DNA of 8,173 nucleotides, from the NCBI GenBank assembly GCA_023393575.1, contig JAEWKX010000048.1:1-8173 (forward strand), written 5' to 3'. The position numbers and the translations under genes are program-made. Each line of letters opens with the position of its first letter. Positions within the stretch are counted from its first letter, which is position 1. Origin of the DNA: Pseudomonadota bacterium. Its GTDB lineage: Bacteria > Pseudomonadota > Alphaproteobacteria > Rhizobiales > Rhizobiaceae. Below are positions 7,951 to 8,173 of the stretch, piece after piece. The notes under the pieces are model-generated. The model did not search any database, was not told where the DNA came from, and saw only the letters and a list, made by a program, of their open reading frames with translations.

Positions 7951-8173
7951 CCAGCCTTGGTGGGGAGGAAAGTGATTTCGAAAAGTGGCGTAAATATGGG
8001 GTATTTTTGCGCCGTGCTATCTTTAATATTTTGTAAGTGCTTGTGGCGCTGCCATTCAGGGGAACTTATAGGGAAGATAATTCCAAACATACTTGCGAAT
8101 CAGTCAGCTGGAGACTGCATAGCAAGCAATGCACCCGTCGCGGGGGTTTGTCGGCAATGTGGCGATAAAATGG
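7945..8173. other. AT-rich region without a confident gene, upstream of the M15-like gene
   Basis: By hand count 7981-8100 is 48 of 120 G/C (40%), against 68% for 7441-7500. The stretch should hold the promoter of the leftward gene, but I see no convincing -35/-10 pair on that strand. It contains a 27-bp dyad (7987-8013). A plus-strand frame stays open from GTG 7972 to the window end (67 complete codons) with GGAGG at 7964-7968 only three bases before it. The predicted peptide is cysteine-rich, ends VCRQCGDKM, and uses AT-rich codons unlike the neighbours. I regard it as a possible partial gene, not a supported one. Short overlapping inverted repeats (CAGTC/GACTG at 8101-8117, TGCAT/ATGCA at 8116-8133) are too small to interpret. 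Confidence 0.6.
7987..8013. promoter_or_regulatory. 27-bp operator-like dyad upstream of the M15-like gene
   Basis: The half-sites GGCGTAAATAT (7987-7997) and ATTTTTGCGCC (8003-8013) are inverted repeats with 9 of 11 positions matching around a five-base GGGGT spacer. The centre lies about 86 bases upstream of the M15-like start codon, where an operator or activator site would be expected. No T-run follows on the plus strand, so a terminator is unlikely. The binding protein is unknown. Confidence 0.4.

Noticed and set aside
7921..8036. A plus-strand frame ending at TAA near 8034 with a protein-like C-terminal stretch
   Set aside because: It has no ATG, GTG or TTG start in frame near a ribosome binding site and overlaps the promoter region of the M15-like gene.
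8133..8150. Stem CCCG-TCG-CGGG followed by GGTTTG, as an intrinsic terminator
   Set aside because: The stem is four base pairs and the T-run is only three bases. No gene is known to end here.
8101..8173. A tRNA or small RNA at the right end suggested by several short stems
   Set aside because: The stems overlap and exclude each other, and there is no T-loop consensus or acceptor stem.

Overview
The window is a chromosomal, high-GC housekeeping segment from an alphaproteobacterium, most likely of the order Rhizobiales/Hyphomicrobiales. The gene order mutS - glnD - murJ (mviN) on one strand is the arrangement I know from Sinorhizobium and related rhizobia, where glnD and mviN form an essential operon. 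The proteins also have alphaproteobacterial traits: a MutS with an [10 protein letters not shown] clamp segment and a GlnD of about 946 residues, near the rhizobial rather than the enteric length. I cannot name the genus.

Layout. Positions 1-217 are intergenic. They carry a good sigma70-type promoter and a Shine-Dalgarno sequence pointing left, for a gene whose start codon lies just outside the window. A near-perfect dyad sits directly before mutS. mutS (218-2950) encodes the mismatch-recognition ATPase. A 118-bp gap holds two small hairpins and a -10-like hexamer, then glnD (3069-5909) encodes the PII uridylyltransferase/uridylyl-removing enzyme. murJ (5906-7477) overlaps glnD by ATGA and encodes the lipid II flippase. 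On the opposite strand, 7914-7474 encodes a small exported M15-like zinc peptidase. It converges on murJ so tightly that both stop codons lie in one CTAG. The last 260 bases (7915-8173) have no confident gene. They are clearly AT-richer (7981-8100 is 40% GC by hand count) and contain a 27-bp operator-like dyad and an open frame that runs off the right edge.

How the genes relate. MutS (DNA repair), GlnD (nitrogen sensing) and MurJ (cell-wall precursor export) act in different pathways; their linkage is a conserved order rather than one system. GlnD and MurJ are probably translated from one mRNA. The M15-like protein would act on peptidoglycan in the periplasm, so it shares a theme with MurJ but has its own promoter.

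I found no mobile element, CRISPR array, RNA gene or clearly new system. The points worth a second look are regulatory or structural: the dyads next to start codons, the compact convergent stop, the M15-like gene where I would expect trpS, and the AT-rich right end.
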